A DNA stretch of 64,000 nt from Brevifilum sp029548365 (GTDB taxonomy: Bacteria > Chloroflexota > Anaerolineae > Anaerolineales > Anaerolineaceae). Each line of letters begins with the position of its first letter. Within the stretch, counting starts at the first letter, position 1. The DNA lies in NCBI GenBank assembly GCA_035376985.1, contig DAOSSA010000004.1, positions 1 through 64,000 of the forward strand, written 5' to 3'. The translations under genes and the position numbers were made by a program. A model generated the notes under the pieces. It was not told the DNA's origin, searched no databases, and saw nothing but the letters and a program-made list of their open reading frames with translations. Positions 50,433 to 59,027 of this stretch are shown in pieces.

Positions 50433-51250
50433 AACCGTTTGTGCTCATCCGGGGCGGCGGCGACCTGGCAAGCGGGGTTGCGATTCGATTGCATCGGGTG
50501 GGCATTCCTGTTTTAATTGTTGAAACCAACCAACCAACGGCCGTGCGGCGTTCAGTTGCCTTTGCACAGGCAGTTTATGATGGTGAAGCATTGATCGAAG
50601 GCACAGCCGGACGATTGATCGGATATCCAGAAGAGATGCTGTCTTGCTGGAACGAGGGCACGGTGCCGGTCATGGTTGACCCCGAACTGGAATTGATTTC
50701 AGTTTTCAAACCATTGGTGATTGTTGATGGGCGGATGCGAAAAACCAGCCAGGTTCTTTCCCTGGATATGGCGCAACTGGTGGTTGGGTTGGGACCGGGA
50801 TTTACAGCGGGTGAGAACTGCCATGCAGCGATTGAAACTAATCGAGGACATTTTCTGGGACGGGTTTACTGGCAGGGCAGTCCGCAAGCAAATACCGGCA
50901 TCCCAGGGGAGGTTGAGGGTTATACTCGGGAGCGGGTGTTGTATGCCCCGACTGATGGAATTGTTCAGACCCTGGTTGATTTTAGCGACCATGTGCAGCC
51001 AGGTGACCCGGTGATTACTATCGGAAATCAGACCATAAAGGCGTCTCTTGCGGGCCTTGTGCGTGGGCTGATCCACCCGGGTATTTGGGTTAAGCAAGGC
51101 ACAAAGGTAGCCGATATTGATCCGCGAACTGAAGATTTTCGCTGCTGGACAGTTTCAGAAAAAGCCCTGGCGATAGGCGGTGGGGTTTTGGAGGCAATTT
51201 TGACCCAACCTGAAATTCGTGCTTCCCTGTGGAATGAACTGGACCAATGA
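50429..51250 (+). CDS. yqeB: YqeB: selenium-dependent molybdenum hydroxylase accessory protein
   Basis: 273 residues. LIRGGGDLASGVAIRLHRVGIPVLIVETNQPTAVRRSVAFAQAVYDG (shown in part) is characteristic of the EF2563/YqeB family, a marker gene of molybdenum hydroxylases that carry a labile selenium cofactor. The biochemical step is not established; roles in selenation of the Mo site have been proposed. Overlaps both neighbours by three to four bases, so it is translated with the hydroxylase subunit and YqeC-MocA. Confidence 0.88.
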   Translation: MKPFVLIRGGGDLASGVAIRLHRVGIPVLIVETNQPTAVRRSVAFAQAVYDGEALIEGTAGRLIGYPEEMLSCWNEGTVPVMVDPELELISVFKPLVIVDGRMRKTSQVLSLDMAQLVVGLGPGFTAGENCHAAIETNRGHFLGRVYWQGSPQANTGIPGEVEGYTRERVLYAPTDGIVQTLVDFSDHVQPGDPVITIGNQTIKASLAGLVRGLIHPGIWVKQGTKVADIDPRTEDFRCWTVSEKALAIGGGVLEAILTQPEIRASLWNELDQ

Positions 51251-52593
51251 ACCTGAGGCTGGCGCTCGGATTAACTGGTGTTGAGACGATTGCCTTTACA
51301 GGCGCTGGCGGGAAGACCAGCGCCATGGCAACCCTGGCTATGGAACTGCCACCGCCTGTTGTGATGATCACTACCACGCACCTGGGAAAGTGGCAAGAAG
51401 GCATCGCCCAGCAGCATATCATTATCACATCGCCTGATGCTTTGAAGAAAAGTGACTTGTTGGGCTTGAAGACGATCCTGGTCACCGGACCTCCCGGTAA
51501 AGATGAACGCTGGGGAAGCCTTAACCCGGAATCGCTTGAGAAACTATCCCGGATATGCCGTGAAAACGAGGTGCCCTTGCTGATTGAAGCGGATGGCGCT
51601 CGTCAATGCCCGCTTAAAGCGCCTGCAGATTACGAACCGGTGATTCCATCCTGGGTTGACCGGGTGGTGGTTATGGCCGGGCTGGGCGGCCTAAGAAGAC
51701 GATTGAGTGCGGATACGGTACACAGGCCGGAGTTGTTTTCGCAAATAGCCGGTCTGGCGATGGGGGAGGAAATCAAAGTTGAGCATGTGGAACGAGTGTT
51801 GCGCTCAACTTCGGGTGGCTTAAAAGGGACACCGGTTGGGGCGCGCCGAATTTTGTTCTTGAACCAGGCAGAGGATTCGGTTCGGAAAGCCCAGGGGAAC
51901 AGGCTGGCTAATGCACTTGAGGATGTTTACCAGCGGGTGCTGATTGGTTCGCTGGCACAGCCAGAAGCGGACGGACCGGTGTTCAGTGCGCACAGCCAAA
52001 CGGCTGGTATTATCCTCGCTGCTGGTGGAAGTGAGCGATTGGGAGTTCCCAAACAGTTTTTAGATTGGTGCGGAAAACCGTTTATCGTCCAGGTGGCGCA
52101 AACTGCGCTAACGGCTGGATTATCCCCGATGGTCGTGGTTACCGGTGCCCGCCAGACTGAAATAGAGACAGGTTTGGCAAATCTACCGGTCAGGTGTGTG
52201 TATAACCCTGAATGGGCGTCGGGGCAAGCATCATCGCTGAAGGTTGGCTTGAAATCCCTGCCCGACCATTGTGATTGCGCCATGTTTTTGCTCAGCGATC
52301 AGCCACAAATTACATCGCACCTGGTCCGTCAGTTAATTGAGCGGCATCATGCGGTGCGTGCACCGATTACCGCTCCGATGATCCGCGAGCGTCGGGGAAA
52401 CCCGGTGCTGTTTGCCAGGCAAACTTTTGGCGCGTTACGGGAAGTCAGCGGCGATCAGGGCGGGCGAGCCATATTTAACGCTTTTAAAGTTGACTATCTC
52501 CCCTGGGTTGATGAGCGTGCCCAGCTGGATGTTGACCAGGACAGCGACCTGAATAACCTGATCGAGCAGTATTTTGGTGGGCAAGCAAATTAA
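51247..52593 (+). CDS. YqeC-MocA fusion: selenium cofactor protein plus molybdenum cofactor cytidylyltransferase-like domain
   Basis: 448 residues. The N-terminal ~240 match YqeC (P-loop-like FTGAGGKTSAMATLA, IEADGARQCPLKAPADYEPVIP), the second marker of the selenium-dependent hydroxylase pathway. Residues ~255-448 are a MocA/MobA-type nucleotidyltransferase (GIILAAGGSERLGVPKQFLDW, LLSDQPQIT), which in relatives adds CMP to molybdopterin. E. coli encodes YqeC and YgfJ/MocA as separate adjacent genes; fusion supports a joint role. ATGA overlap with yqeB; last gene of the cluster. Confidence 0.88.
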   Translation: MNLRLALGLTGVETIAFTGAGGKTSAMATLAMELPPPVVMITTTHLGKWQEGIAQQHIIITSPDALKKSDLLGLKTILVTGPPGKDERWGSLNPESLEKLSRICRENEVPLLIEADGARQCPLKAPADYEPVIPSWVDRVVVMAGLGGLRRRLSADTVHRPELFSQIAGLAMGEEIKVEHVERVLRSTSGGLKGTPVGARRILFLNQAEDSVRKAQGNRLANALEDVYQRVLIGSLAQPEADGPVFSAHSQTAGIILAAGGSERLGVPKQFLDWCGKPFIVQVAQTALTAGLSPMVVVTGARQTEIETGLANLPVRCVYNPEWASGQASSLKVGLKSLPDHCDCAMFLLSDQPQITSHLVRQLIERHHAVRAPITAPMIRERRGNPVLFARQTFGALREVSGDQGGRAIFNAFKVDYLPWVDERAQLDVDQDSDLNNLIEQYFGGQAN

Positions 52594-52783
52594 TCAATCA
52601 AAGGCGCAGACCTTTTAAATCTTAATAGCTGTTTGGTGTTATTACTCACGAACGGGTAAAATGGAGCAGGTGGATGATCTGGAGAATTGTTTTTGATTGA
52701 ACAGGGCTAAGGTTGCTGTTTGTTCTTCCTGATCTCGCCAGATGATAAAAAAATTATAAAGACTTTTGAGAGGATGCATATCG

Positions 52784-53821
52784 ATGTCAATTGCGACCGA
52801 AAAAGATGTTTTGAAGGCACTCAGCCAGGTGCAGGACCCGGAATTACGGCGAGACCTGGTTTCTTTAAATATGATTAAAGATATCAAAATCACCGGCAGC
52901 AAGGTAGCGCTAACCGTAGAACTGACCACGCCTGCCTGCCCATTGAAGAACCAAATCCAAAGAGATGTTGAAAACGCGGTTTTAGCGCTGGAGGGTGTTG
53001 AATCGGTCGAGGTCAACATGGGAGCACGGGTGCCTGAGGATAAAAAGATTACTGATTTGGCGATCAAAAATATTATCGCGGTTGGCTCGGGCAAGGGAGG
53101 GGTCGGCAAGTCTACCGTGGCGGTGAACATGGCTGTTGCCCTGGTGCAATGCGGCGCAAAGGTTGGTTTACTGGATGCTGATATTTACGGGCCGAATGTT
53201 CCCAAAATGATGGGTGTGCATACCCTTCCGCCCACACCGCAGGACAAGAAGATTCAACCGGCAGAGGCGTTTGGTGTTAAGGTGATGTCGATTGGCTTCA
53301 TGGTCGGCGAGGGTCAACCGCTAATCTGGCGCGGACCGCTGCTGCACTCGGCAATCAAGCAATTTTTGCAGGATGTGGATTGGGGCGAGCTGGACTACCT
53401 GATCGTTGATCTGCCGCCGGGAACCGGTGATGTTCAACTCTCGTTGGTGCAGACCGTGCCATTAAGTGGCGGTGTGATTGTCACCACGCCTCAGCAGGTT
53501 TCTCTCGATGATGCTGCCCGAGCAGTATCGATGTTTAATAAAATGGAGGTGCCGATTTTGGGCATCGTTGAGAATATGAGCTACTTGCAAATGGAGGATG
53601 GCTCTGTGCGGCGCTTGTTTGGCGAAGGCGGCGGAGAACAACTGGCTGGATGGGCAAAGGCACCCCTTTTAGCCAACATTCCCATCGAGGAAAGCGTACG
53701 TGAAGGCGGCGATACGGGCGTACCAGTGGTCGTCCGAGATCCGAATTCAGCCAGTGCAAAGGTGCTGATGGGTTTGGCGATGTCGGCTGCTGCGCGAATG
53801 AGCATGGTTGTGCTCGGTTAA
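52784..53821 (+). CDS. Mrp/NBP35-family ATP-binding Fe-S carrier with N-terminal MIP18 domain
   Basis: 345 residues. The N-terminal ~85 are a MIP18/DUF59 domain (VLKALSQVQDPELRRDLVSLNMI; PACPLKNQI), followed by a deviant Walker A, GSGKGGVGKSTVAVNMA. ApbC/Mrp proteins carry Fe-S clusters to apo-proteins; the Fe-S enzymes just upstream are plausible clients but the gene has its own 190-base leader region. The CxxC of the C-terminal half that binds clusters in many Mrp proteins is not apparent (VENMSYLQMEDG in place of VENMSxFxCPxC), so it belongs to the shorter branch. Confidence 0.9.
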   Translation: MSIATEKDVLKALSQVQDPELRRDLVSLNMIKDIKITGSKVALTVELTTPACPLKNQIQRDVENAVLALEGVESVEVNMGARVPEDKKITDLAIKNIIAVGSGKGGVGKSTVAVNMAVALVQCGAKVGLLDADIYGPNVPKMMGVHTLPPTPQDKKIQPAEAFGVKVMSIGFMVGEGQPLIWRGPLLHSAIKQFLQDVDWGELDYLIVDLPPGTGDVQLSLVQTVPLSGGVIVTTPQQVSLDDAARAVSMFNKMEVPILGIVENMSYLQMEDGSVRRLFGEGGGEQLAGWAKAPLLANIPIEESVREGGDTGVPVVVRDPNSASAKVLMGLAMSAAARMSMVVLG

Positions 53822-53850
53822 CGCTTTTTTTGGTCAAGACCTTGCTGTGC

Positions 53851-53856
53851 TATAAT
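53851..53856 (+). promoter_or_regulatory. -10 box TATAAT eight bases before ricT
   Basis: Perfect TATAAT, eight bases, then ATG at 53865, with no SD. TTGGTC at 53830-53835 is a possible -35 (15-base spacer). Suggests leaderless ricT mRNA. Confidence 0.5.
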
Positions 53857-53864
53857 TTTAAATC

Positions 53865-54872
53865 ATGAGTGAACCGTTTATTATTAGCGTTCAATTCGAA
53901 TCAGTCGGGAAAAATTATTATTTTGATGCTTCCCGCTATCCGGATCTTCAACCTGGCGACCCGATTGTGGTCCGAACCAGCCGGGGTCTCCAGCTGGCAA
54001 ATATCACCCAAATCAATTTGGCAGTCGATGACCTTGAACTTAATGGCTTTAAAGCCATTGAACGACCAGCCACCCCGCAGGACCTATTGCAAAGCAAGAC
54101 TCTGGCAATCCGAGAACAGGAAATCGTTGAAGAAATACGCGCTCATCTGGCTGGACAAGGATTGAGCGCGGTCAAGGTTCTCTCTGCAGAATTTACACTG
54201 GATGGTGACCGTTTGTACGTGCTTATCAATATCGAACCAGCGGTGACTGTGAACGCAAAAAGGCTGCAGCAGGACATCAAACAAATGGTCAAAGGTGTTG
54301 AAGTTGACTTGCGCCAGATTGGCCCGCGCGACGCAGCAAAACTGATCGGGGGTTTAGGGGCTTGCGGCCTGGAATTGCGCTGCTGTTCGAAATTCTTAAC
54401 AGAATTTGCGTCGATCTCAATTCGGATGTCCAAAGCACAGGATATCTCGCTGACCCCCTCTGAGATTACTGGAATGTGTGGCCGACTGCGATGCTGTTTG
54501 ATTTATGAATATGATCAGTACGTCGAAGCGATTAAGACTCTGCCGAAACGAAAACGGAAGGTGATCACACCTGTGGGCGAGGGAAAAGTTGTGCAGATCT
54601 TACCCTTACGGCAGTCGGTCATTGTGGATATTCCCCAAATTGGGCCGCGTGAATTCTCGAAGGAGGCGCTTGATCGCGCCCAGCGGATCGCAGATGGTCA
54701 AGAGGTTGAACCGCTGCCTGAGGAATTACCACAGGAGGAGCCGGTTTCCATTTGGCTTGAGGACCAGGCTGTGGAGAACGAAGCGCCAGAAACTAAAAGA
54801 TCAGACATTAAATCAGGTTCAAGGCAACGGCGAGGTCGAAAAGCCCGCCGAGTGGGGGGCCAGAAGAAGTAA
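53865..54872 (+). CDS. ricT: PSP1/RicT-family protein
   Basis: 335 residues with the PSP1 domain of RicT (YaaT), a component of the Fe-S-containing RicA-RicF-RicT complex that in Bacillus promotes RNase Y action and phosphorelay. Cysteines CGLELRCC and MCGRLRCCLIYEYD near residues 165-210 are the cluster-binding signature. An acidic and then basic C-terminal extension (~280-335) is extra. RicA and RicF are not in the window. No SD; probable leaderless start. Confidence 0.85.
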   Translation: MSEPFIISVQFESVGKNYYFDASRYPDLQPGDPIVVRTSRGLQLANITQINLAVDDLELNGFKAIERPATPQDLLQSKTLAIREQEIVEEIRAHLAGQGLSAVKVLSAEFTLDGDRLYVLINIEPAVTVNAKRLQQDIKQMVKGVEVDLRQIGPRDAAKLIGGLGACGLELRCCSKFLTEFASISIRMSKAQDISLTPSEITGMCGRLRCCLIYEYDQYVEAIKTLPKRKRKVITPVGEGKVVQILPLRQSVIVDIPQIGPREFSKEALDRAQRIADGQEVEPLPEELPQEEPVSIWLEDQAVENEAPETKRSDIKSGSRQRRGRKARRVGGQKK

Positions 54873-54904
54873 GCCCCTTTCCTGTTCAAAAGGGATATGA
54901 TCTT

Positions 54905-55633
54905 GTGGAAACGAATGAAAACTGGCACACAACCAAAAATATCCTCGTCGTTTTAGCACATCCGGATGATCCGGAATTTTTTCTGGCTGGATCGATTGCC
55001 CGGTGGATTAAAGCCGGGCACCGCGTGCGCTATGTTTTGTTGACCAGAGGCGACAAGGGCTCCAATGACCCGCAGCTAACCGCGGGGCAAATTGCCAAAA
55101 TTCGCATCGATGAACAGAGAGCAGCAGCTAAATTTTTAGGTGTGATCTCAGTTGACTTCCTGGATTATGAGGATGGTTACCTGATTCCTGACCTTGAGAT
55201 GCGAGAAGCCATTGTGCGTTTCATCCGTAAGTACCGCCCGCAAATTCTCGTAAGCTGTGATCCCGAAAACCTCTTTCCCAGCCAGCAGTATGTTAACCAT
55301 CCCGATCATCGCGCAGTAGGGCAGGTCGTGGTGGATGCGGTTTTTCCAGCAGCAGGCAACCGGTTTTTCTTCCCGGAGCTGCTGGAGGAAGGCTATGAAC
55401 CCCACGAAGTCGAAGAGCTGTGGATGAGCCTGACGGGTAAACCGGATGTCAAGCTGGATGTCACTGCGCATTGGAATGATAAACTGCAGGCTTTGAAATT
55501 GCACGCCTCGCAGATTGGTGACCCGCGGGCCTTTGAAAAACGGATGCTCGAACGGGCGAATAACCATCAGGGCAAAGATTTTTATGTCGAAGAGGGGTTT
55601 CGGCGAATTATTTTCAGGAGGACGTCAGGATGA
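54905..55633 (+). CDS. PIG-L family deacetylase
   Basis: 242-residue zinc-dependent N-acetyl-sugar deacetylase-like enzyme. VLAHPDDPEF has the HPDD metal and catalytic motif; NHPDHRAVG supplies the second metal His. Members act on GlcNAc-PI, GlcNAc-malate (bacillithiol) or other amide sugars; target not known here. GTG start is used because it is the first in-frame start after the AAAGGGA. Stop overlaps the M20 gene by four bases. Confidence 0.85.
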   Translation: METNENWHTTKNILVVLAHPDDPEFFLAGSIARWIKAGHRVRYVLLTRGDKGSNDPQLTAGQIAKIRIDEQRAAAKFLGVISVDFLDYEDGYLIPDLEMREAIVRFIRKYRPQILVSCDPENLFPSQQYVNHPDHRAVGQVVVDAVFPAAGNRFFFPELLEEGYEPHEVEELWMSLTGKPDVKLDVTAHWNDKLQALKLHASQIGDPRAFEKRMLERANNHQGKDFYVEEGFRRIIFRRTSG

Positions 55634-56811
55634 CCATTTTGGACAAGGCTTTCAATCTGCGCGAGGAAACGATCGCCAGGCGGCGTGATTTTCATCAAAA
55701 CCCGGAACTGGCGTTCAATGAAGTTCGCACAGCTCAAATTGTAGCCCAAGAGCTGCGGGATTTGGGATTGGAGGTGACCACCGGGATTGCCAAAACCGGC
55801 GTGATTGGACTGCTGCACGGTACTGCCGAGGCGCCTGTGCTGGGATTGCGCTTTGATATGGACGCGTTGCCAATCCAGGAAGAGACCGGAGCGCCTTACG
55901 CCTCTCTGGTGCCGGGGAAGATGCATGCCTGCGGGCACGACTGTCACACCGCTGTGGGCTTAAGCGTAGCTAAGCTTCTGGCTGCTCATAAGGATGAGCT
56001 GCAGGGGACGATCAAGTTTATATTCCAACCGGCGGAGGAGATGGATGGTGGGGCGGCGCACATGATTGCAGAAGGCGCCCTGGAAAACCCGAGCCTGGAT
56101 TACATCATGGGCTTTCATGTATGGAACGAGCTACCAATCGGTTCATATGGGCTCGTCCCGGGCCCGATGATGGCAGCATCTGAGATCTTTAATGTGAAGA
56201 TCAGCGGGAAGGGCGGTCACGGCGCGCAGCCACATGTTACGCGAGACCCGATACTGGCTGCGGCTCACATCATCACTGCGCTGCAATCGATTGTTTCCCG
56301 CAATGTCAACCCGCTGGATACGGCAGTAGTATCCGTCTGCCAGGTTGAAGCGGGTACAGCCAATAATATCATCCCGCAAGAAGCGCTATTAACCGGAACA
56401 TTGCGCGCCTTCAAACCTGAGGTGATGGCGAATGTAAAAGAACGCTTCAGGACGATTATCATCGAAATAGCGGGCACGATGGGCTGCCAGGCCGAGATTG
56501 AATTAATCACGGTCACTGAACCGGTGATCAACGACGCGGCGTTAGTAGCACTGATGACCGAGATTGCCCTGGAAATTCACCCGGATGCAAAGATTGTGAC
56601 GAACATGCAAACCATGGGAGGCGAAGATTTCTCGCTGATGATGAAAAAGGCTCCCGGCTGTTTTATGATGGTGGGATCAGCTAACCCCGAGCTCGGTTTG
56701 AATTATGGGCATCATCACCCAAAATTTGATGTGGATGAGTCGTGCCTGCCTTATGCTGTGGCAATCATGGCGCAGGGCGCAATAAAGGTTTTAGAGCGCC
56801 GTCCAGGTTAA
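55630..56811 (+). CDS. M20-family amidohydrolase/metallopeptidase
   Basis: 393-residue zinc/manganese hydrolase of the hippurate hydrolase/N-acyl-amino-acid deacylase branch. RRDFHQNPELAFNE, LRFDMDALPI, MHACGHDCHTA and QPAEEMDGGA carry the metal and catalytic residues (Cys, His, Glu). Coupled to the PIG-L gene (ATGA); together they may release acyl groups from an amide-linked sugar or peptide, which is inference. Confidence 0.92.
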   Translation: MTILDKAFNLREETIARRRDFHQNPELAFNEVRTAQIVAQELRDLGLEVTTGIAKTGVIGLLHGTAEAPVLGLRFDMDALPIQEETGAPYASLVPGKMHACGHDCHTAVGLSVAKLLAAHKDELQGTIKFIFQPAEEMDGGAAHMIAEGALENPSLDYIMGFHVWNELPIGSYGLVPGPMMAASEIFNVKISGKGGHGAQPHVTRDPILAAAHIITALQSIVSRNVNPLDTAVVSVCQVEAGTANNIIPQEALLTGTLRAFKPEVMANVKERFRTIIIEIAGTMGCQAEIELITVTEPVINDAALVALMTEIALEIHPDAKIVTNMQTMGGEDFSLMMKKAPGCFMMVGSANPELGLNYGHHHPKFDVDESCLPYAVAIMAQGAIKVLERRPG

Positions 56812-57102
56812 GATTGCCCTGGCAGACAGATGCTGGAAGAACATGAGAGGGTGATTTGCTGATTATTTGGAGAATGATCCTGAATCCCCTGTGATAAACC
56901 GGAGACTGTGGAGGTAGCTTGGGGAATATAATATAATGATTGTCCCCTATTTGATCAAATTGCAATATAATTAAGCAGGTATGCAGGTTTCGTCAACTCC
57001 ATAGATAATCTATGGAAGGTTGGCAGCCACTTTAGTATACTATGAGTAAGTGACTGCGTTGGTCACACATGATTGGTCTACAATGTAGAAACAGGAGGAA
57101 CA
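56812..57102. other. Intergenic region with a 17-bp dyad
   Basis: Contains the perfect dyad CCATAGA-TAA-TCTATGG (56999-57015), about 90 bases before the next start, and a TATAAT at 56966-56971 without a matching -35. The dyad could be an operator for the SPFH gene pair. No ORF is seen. Confidence 0.35.
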
Positions 57103-57624
57103 ATGAGTGATATTTTAAGTCAGGTAACCGGGCAGCAAGATTTTTTGAAAAAGATCCTGGCGAAGATCCCGGGCTTTAAAGGCTATATCGAGCGCGGCGA
57201 CAGGCGGATGTCGGATAAGCTGTTGCGCGAGAAGATCGCTGATGAGTTTGACACCCTCAACCAGCGTGTGTCGAGCCTTCAGCGCGAAATGGTCGACCAG
57301 GGCGAGCTTGCAGCAGTAGGCAGCCTGGAGAACGCGGCGATCAAACTGCGCCAGTTTACCGACAGGATACGAACTGCGTCCTACGGCTATGCCGGCATCT
57401 TTGATGCGATCAAGATCAAGGAAGAACAGCTCGACCAAGTCTATCAATACGATTACGCTCTGCTGGAACTTTCTGAAAGCGTGGGGTCGGCCATTGACAA
57501 TGTGGAAACCTCTATCGGAACGGAAGGCCAGGATGCAGCCATCCGCCACCTGGTCACCGTCAGCCAGCAGTGTGTGGATGCCTTTAACAAGCGGACCGAA
57601 GTGATGCAAGGCATCGCAGATTAG
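57103..57624 (+). CDS. Uncharacterised coiled-coil protein paired with an SPFH protein
   Basis: 173 residues, soluble and largely helical. Residues ~30-75 (IADEFDTLNQRVSSLQREMVDQGELAAV) have heptad spacing typical of a coiled coil; the rest is an alpha-helical bundle with conserved-looking YGYAGIFDAIKIKEEQLDQVYQYD in part. AGGAGGA seven bases before ATG. It precedes the SPFH gene by 53 bases on the same strand and may be its membrane or scaffold partner. No known family recognised. Confidence 0.6.
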   Translation: MSDILSQVTGQQDFLKKILAKIPGFKGYIERGDRRMSDKLLREKIADEFDTLNQRVSSLQREMVDQGELAAVGSLENAAIKLRQFTDRIRTASYGYAGIFDAIKIKEEQLDQVYQYDYALLELSESVGSAIDNVETSIGTEGQDAAIRHLVTVSQQCVDAFNKRTEVMQGIAD

Positions 57625-57677
57625 CCGACGCAGGCTAGATTGTTATTTGTCTGGATAAAGGATTGGAGTGAATAAAT

Positions 57678-58727
57678 ATGGCTAGAATTTTTGATGTTGT
57701 TGAATATCCAAAAGAGATGATGGATGAGATCGTGCATCGCTTCCCGGAGACCGGCGTTGCTGATCTGCGGATTGGATCGCAGGTGATCGTCCGTGAATCG
57801 CAAAACGTGGTCTTCATGCGTGACGGACGTGCTTTAGATGTGTTTGGTCCCGGTCGGCACACGATCACCACTGCTAATATCCCCGGGCTGGTCGGATTGA
57901 TCGGAAAAGCCTTCGGTGATCGGACGCCGTTTACCGCCGAGGTGTTTTACGTCTCGATGCGTGAATTTGCCGATCAAAAGTGGGGCACCCCGCAACCGAT
58001 TATCGTGCGCAACCCCGGTGTGGGCCTGGGCGTGGCTTTGCTACAGGGCTTTGGCACTTACAGCTTCCAGGTGGCGGATCCACAGCAATTTGTGACCCAG
58101 ATCGTCGGTGCACAGGGCTTCTACCGCACCAGCGATATCGAGAACCGCCTGCGGATGATGCTGCTGGCGAAATTGACCGATCTGCTGGGCGAGACTACTG
58201 CCAAGAGCAACGTGCTAGAGCTGATCGGGTTGACCAATGAGCTATCAGCCGGTGTGCGCGCCAAGGCACAGGATGATTTCCGAGCGATTGGTTTGGATTT
58301 GAAATCCTTCTACATCGGCAACTTGAAACCTTCTGAAAAATCTGCAGAGGAACTGCGGGCGATGGGTATGCTCGATATGCAGACCTATACCCAGCTCCAG
58401 GCTGCGGATGCGATGCGTGACGCAGCTCAGAACCCTGCTGGCGGCGCAGGCCTGACCGCTGGCATCGGCGCCGGGATGGGAATCGGGAACGTGTTGACAG
58501 ACGCTCTAAGCAGCGCCAGCCGGCCGGCTGCTGCAGCACCTGCTGCAGGCGGCGCAGGGGCAGGCGTGATGCCCGATATCATGACCCCCGTCGAAGCAGC
58601 CGAGTTCCTAAAGGTCTCGGCTGAGGACGTGGTGGCTGCCATCGAAGCCGGTGACTTGCAGGCGCGCAAAATCGGCACGGCATACCGCATCAGCAAGGAA
58701 GCACTGCAGGAATTCCTTAAGGGATAG
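57678..58727 (+). CDS. SPFH/Band 7-domain protein with C-terminal helix-turn-helix
   Basis: 349 residues. Residues ~20-235 are an SPFH (stomatin/prohibitin-like) domain of the YdjI class (SQVIVRESQNVVFMRDGRALDVFGPGRHTITTANIP in part), without an N-terminal membrane helix. A Gly/Ala-rich linker (~255-300) follows, then an excisionase/MerR-like HTH_17 domain (MTPVEAAEFLKVSAEDVVAAIEAG, then LQARKIGTAYRISKEALQEFL). YdjI-type proteins usually end in a zinc ribbon; a DNA-binding-type end is odd. It may instead be a protein-protein module. SD GGAGTGA upstream. Ends before a strong hairpin. Confidence 0.8.
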   Translation: MARIFDVVEYPKEMMDEIVHRFPETGVADLRIGSQVIVRESQNVVFMRDGRALDVFGPGRHTITTANIPGLVGLIGKAFGDRTPFTAEVFYVSMREFADQKWGTPQPIIVRNPGVGLGVALLQGFGTYSFQVADPQQFVTQIVGAQGFYRTSDIENRLRMMLLAKLTDLLGETTAKSNVLELIGLTNELSAGVRAKAQDDFRAIGLDLKSFYIGNLKPSEKSAEELRAMGMLDMQTYTQLQAADAMRDAAQNPAGGAGLTAGIGAGMGIGNVLTDALSSASRPAAAAPAAGGAGAGVMPDIMTPVEAAEFLKVSAEDVVAAIEAGDLQARKIGTAYRISKEALQEFLKG

Positions 58728-58752
58728 TCGGAGTAAAATTTTTAAATAAAGG

Positions 58753-58776
58753 GATACCCCGCCCGCGCGGGGTATC
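58753..58776 (+). terminator. Hairpin after the SPFH gene
   Basis: 10-bp arms GATACCCCGC and GCGGGGTATC with a 4-base loop, 26 bases after the stop. No T run follows, so termination efficiency is uncertain. Confidence 0.6.
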
Positions 58777-58805
58777 TGGATTTAAATGGATAATGGGGAA
58801 TAAGA

Positions 58806-58861
58806 AATAGGAATTAGGTGTTAGGTGTTAGGTATTAGGAATTAGGAATTAGGAATTAGAT
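58806..58861. repeat. Heptanucleotide tandem repeat, eight units of RTTAGGW
   Basis: Units AATAGGA, ATTAGGT, GTTAGGT, GTTAGGT, ATTAGGA (three times), ATTAGAT, in exact 7-base register. Lies between the SPFH gene terminator and the left arm of the sucCD inverted repeat. Confidence 0.85.
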
Positions 58862-58888
58862 GATAGAGCTTGGTTTTACCAGCTAAAA

Positions 58889-58939
58889 AGTCCCTGAAGC
58901 GCAGTGAAGGGAGCTGACGCGCAGCGAGTGGGATCAGCT
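58889..58939 (+). repeat. Inverted repeat flanking sucCD, left copy
   Basis: Its reverse complement matches 61042-61109 in two blocks: AGCTGATCCC-CTCGCTGCGC near one end and GCTGCGCTTCAGGGAC at the other. The right copy carries about 17 extra bases between the blocks. Confidence 0.65.
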
Positions 58940-58984
58940 TTTCAACTGTCAGCGATGAACGATGAGCTACCCACCACTCGTTTA

Positions 58985-58993
58985 TGGTATAAT
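58985..58993 (+). promoter_or_regulatory. Extended -10 promoter of sucCD
   Basis: TGGTATAAT (TGn-TATAAT) 34 bases before the sucC start; no good -35. Confidence 0.5.
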
Positions 58994-59027
58994 TTCCTCG
59001 ACAATTTGTTAGACTTGAATTGAGCCC

